Origin: Welwitschia mirabilis
Lineage: Eukaryota; Gnetophyta; Gnetopsida; Welwitschiales
Assembly (NCBI GenBank): GCA_051453625.1
Contig: JBOZIK010000001.1
Coordinates: forward strand, 99,573,871-99,637,870
Direction of reading: 5' to 3'
Length of the DNA stretch: 64,000 bases
The translations under genes and the position numbers were made by a program. A model generated the notes under the pieces. That model did no database searches. It saw only the letters and a program-made list of their open reading frames with translations, and was not told the DNA's origin. Shown here piece after piece: positions 61,300 through 64,000 of this stretch; positions within the stretch are counted from its first letter, which is position 1, and each line of letters opens with the position of its first letter.

Positions 61300-62054
61300 T
61301 AGGTTTCAAATTTACTGGAATAACTATGATTAAGTTGATGAATTTACTAGGTATAACTATTTTTAAACTTGAAAACTAATTAGGCAAAACTATTGTTAAG
61401 CTTGCAAACTNNNNNNNNNNNNNNNNNNNNNNNNNNNNNNNNNNNNNNNNNNNNNNNNNNNNNNNNNNNNNNNNNNNNNNNNNNNNNNNNNNNNNNNNNN
61501 NNNNNNNNNNAATAACTATGATTAAGTTGATGAATTCACTAGGCATAGCTATTTTAAAACTTGCAAACTCATTAGGCATAGCTATTGTTAAGCTTGCAAA
61601 CTCACTAGACGTAACTATAATTAGGTTTAAAATTCACTTGGCTTAACTACCTAACATGGGTTTATGATATGTGTAGTTTAATTTTCATAGGATTTACATG
61701 GCTTGAAGAAGAGCAATAAACTGACCAACTGAAGTTATAACACTAGTTAAAATCTTAGTGTATAAACTTTATAAGCAAGAACCAATAGGAAATATGGTAA
61801 CTNNNNNNNNNNNNNNNNNNNNNNNNNNNNNNNNNNNNNNNNNNNNNNNNNNNNNNNNNNNNNNNNNNNNNNNNNNNNNNNNNNNNNNNNNNNNNNNNNN
61901 NNNNNNNNNNNNNNNNNNNNNNNTTTAACTACTCATTAACTAATTAAAGGAGAAAATTTTTCATGAAATAAGCAAAAGTAGAGTAGTTTAAGAAGGTAGA
62001 ATATTTTGCTAATTTGTAGTATCGAGGATAAAACCTCTTTAAGGAATGGAGAAA
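61300..62054 (+). other. Short interior of the long-LTR element
   Basis: Starts with a ~36-bp imperfect tandem array (ACTAGGCATAGCTATTGTTA-type units, 61320-61640). The array is doubled across a 100-N gap (61411-61510). Then comes unrecognised sequence with a 121-N gap (61803-61923). The last bases before the LTR encode IEDKTSLRNGEM, a faint match to the C-terminal end of gypsy pol, followed by the purine tract AAGGAATGGAGAA (62041-62053). Confidence 0.55.
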
Positions 62055-64000
62055 TGTCATGTCCTAAATTTTTTAACAATTAAGATTTAAGTTTAACATA
62101 TTTTGATAAATAAGTTAAAAGAGAATATGAAATTTCATAAGGCAAATATTTTATGTTAATANNNNNNNNNNNNNNNNNNNNNNNNNNNNNNNNNNNNNNN
62201 NNNNNNNNNNNNNNNNNNNNNNNNNNNNNNNNNNNNNNNNNNNNNNNNNNNNNNNNNNNNNNNNNNNNNNNNNNNNNNNNNNNNNNNNNNNNNNNNNNNN
62301 NNNNNNNNNNNNNNNNNNNNNNNNNNNNNNNNNNNNNNNNNNNNNNNNNNNNNNNNNNNNNNNNNNNNNNNNNNNNNNNNNNNNNNNNNNNNNNNNNNNN
62401 NNNNNNNNNNNNNNNNNNNNNNNNNNNNNNNNNNNNNNNNNNNNNNNNNNNNNNNNNNNNNNNNNNNNNNNNNNNNNNNNNNNNNNNNNNNNNNNNNNNN
62501 NNNNNNNNNNNNNNNNNNNNNNNNNNNNNNNNNNNNNNNNNNNNNNNNNNNNNNNNNNNNNNNNNNNNNNNNNNNNNNNNNNNNNNNNNNNNNNNNNNNN
62601 NNNNNNNNNNNNNNNNNNNNNNNNNNNNNNNNNNNNNNNNNNNNNNNNNNNNNNNNNNNNNNNNNNNNNNNNNNNNNNNNNNNNNNTTGGTATAGTTCTT
62701 TGAGTTACTTTAATTTCTTGTATGATTTCTAGACTTCCATCTATTTCTTGTATGTTCTAATTAATTCCTGCATCTTTTTACATGTCTCATGTAAATATTT
62801 TTGTTAAACATAATCTTTTTACATGTCTCATGTAAATATTTTTGTTAAGCATAAAATATCTTGGCTATGATTTCTATTCTATGCTTAAAACTTCTCTAAG
62901 TGATAAAATCATGCAACTTTAGGGTCTAAGAGGCCTAAAGGGCTCCTATTGGTCATAGGAGTGAGCTGTCAAAGTGATCAAGGTGATGTTTGTAACCCCT
63001 TTAGTTACGCATGAAATGTGGCTTTAGAAGGTTTATTCCTTTTGAAGGGTTCTTATTGGCAATATGAATGAACCTTTAGACAAGTGGGTATTTTGATACC
63101 CTTCTAATATAGCATACTATTCATTAAACATTATTGAAGTATCAAGACTTGGATATTTTTACCTTGATTATTGTATTTAATATGAGGTTTTGGTTATTCA
63201 ATATTCTTGAGGATTCCTTCTTGAGCTTGAAAATCCTTTACCTAAAAACCTTGCCATGGACCATATTGGGAACTATGAAGGTTGTAGTTCTTATGCCATG
63301 CTTATGTGTGTATGAATCATTTGAAATAAGGCCTTGGGATAAGCAAGCAGATGCAATTGGATTGNNNNNNNNNNNNNNNNNTCAGTTGAAGAACCATTGA
63401 TGTCTTAATAAGTTGTATTATTTTTGTGATCATGAAACACTACTATTTAAAGAAGTAATGTCGATATTTCTTATTTTACTTACCTTTCTTATTTGAGGAA
63501 TATATCTATTATGAATTATGAAATAATAGTAGATATTTCATTCTCAAGAAATTTTCATTTAATGCTATCATTATTTCTTTTAAATGCAATTTTTGAAAGA
63601 TAGTGCATTTCATTTAAGATGTGATAGTTAGGGTTCAAGTATATTCTTTAAATAAATAGCCTATTTACCTATTAAACATAAAAAAGGTAGAANNNNNNNN
63701 NNNNNNNNNNNNNNNNNNNNNNNNNNNNNNNNNNCTGTGGATAATTTAGTGGTGACCATTTTTGCATAATATTTTTAATTAGGTAAGAAATATATTTAGT
63801 CATATATAACCCTCAAAATAGGGAAGGAATATTAAAATAAAACAATTGTTATTGGAAGAAACTAAACATATGATCTTTTGCATCCCACCCTTCATGGAAG
63901 GTATTAATTTTATAGCCAATAAAGGATATAATAAGATCTTAAATAAACAGTTGAATGTTCACACATAATCATCCTCATATAGGAAAGGGTGACCCACATA
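62055..64000 (+). repeat. 3' LTR of the long-LTR element (cut by window end)
   Basis: Starts TGTCATGTCCTAAA. After a 535-N gap (62162-62696) it matches 55835-57490 collinearly, for example ATTTCTTGTATGATTTCTAG near 62711 against the same block near 55860, and CACCCTTCATGGAAGGTATTAAT near 63888 against 57351. Small N runs at 63365-63381 and 63693-63734. A frame at 63134-63400 is not a gene, since its counterpart in the other LTR is broken. Confidence 0.8.

Larger units (their letters stand above)
54991..64000 (+). mobile_element. Tekay/Del-like element with very long LTRs (LARD-like)
   Basis: The LTR starts at 54991 (TATCACATCC) and again at 62055 (TGTCATGTCC). The copies are collinear for the ~2.4 kb visible in both. 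A tRNA-iMet primer site follows the first LTR (61229), and a purine-rich AAGGAATGGAGAA ends the interior (62041-62053). The interior is only about 0.75 kb and lacks gag-pol, as in large non-autonomous derivatives. The start TGTCA(C/T)G/A-TCC and the GAGGATAAAACCTCTTTAAGG sequence before the 3' LTR resemble chromodomain gypsy elements of the Tekay/Del group. The right end is outside the window. Five A residues precede the left LTR, but no target duplication can be tested. Confidence 0.7.

Noticed and set aside
1-64000. CRISPR array, tRNA or rRNA gene, or host defence gene cluster
   Set aside because: No regularly spaced short repeats with unique spacers, no foldable intact tRNA or rRNA, and no intact protein-coding gene were seen. 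The tRNA-like boxes belong to SINE-like fragments or primer-binding sites.

Overview
This window looks like repeat-dominated, gene-poor nuclear DNA from a flowering plant. Every recognisable coding trace belongs to a plant retroelement class: L1-type LINE, Athila-type Ty3/gypsy, Sirevirus-type Ty1/copia, a Tekay/Del-like very-long-LTR element, TRIM and tRNA-derived SINEs. I found no intact host gene, no tRNA or rRNA gene and no CRISPR array. The sequence is very AT-rich. The decay is dominated by C-to-T and G-to-A changes, as expected of long-methylated, inactive transposons. The species cannot be named from the sequence.

Layout. 1-130 is the tail of an LTR. 1860-4770 (+) is a heavily decayed L1 LINE ORF2 carrying endonuclease, reverse transcriptase and C-terminal zinc-finger traces, with a ~0.2 kb insertion in the RT. 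8998-21985 (+) is a complete but dead Athila-type element: two ~1.5 kb LTRs, a decayed tRNA-Asp primer-binding site, gag, protease, RT/RNase H and integrase, interrupted by a younger ~0.75 kb insertion. 21986-35841 is AT-rich intergenic repeat DNA with a minus-strand SINE, microsatellites and a triplicated ~162-bp unit. 35842-49940 (-) is a Sirevirus-like copia element with a perfect 5-bp target duplication (AGTTT), gag-pol and a third, envelope-like ORF. 50190-52235 (-) holds two copies of an unidentified decayed reading frame that may be a second envelope-like ORF. From 54991 to beyond the window end lies a large Tekay/Del-like element with very long LTRs and hardly any interior. Its 5' LTR carries a cleanly delimited TRIM (TTATG duplication) and two SINEs.

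The window is also shaped by its assembly. It contains 44 N runs, 23 of them exactly 100 N. At nearly every 100-N gap the left contig end and right contig start are copies of one another, so many apparent tandem duplications of gag, integrase, RNase H, LTR and SINE-region sequence are probably unmerged overlapping contigs. Lengths and copy numbers here should be read with that in mind.

No operon, defence system or other gene cluster is present. The biological interest lies in element structure, nesting order and mode of decay.
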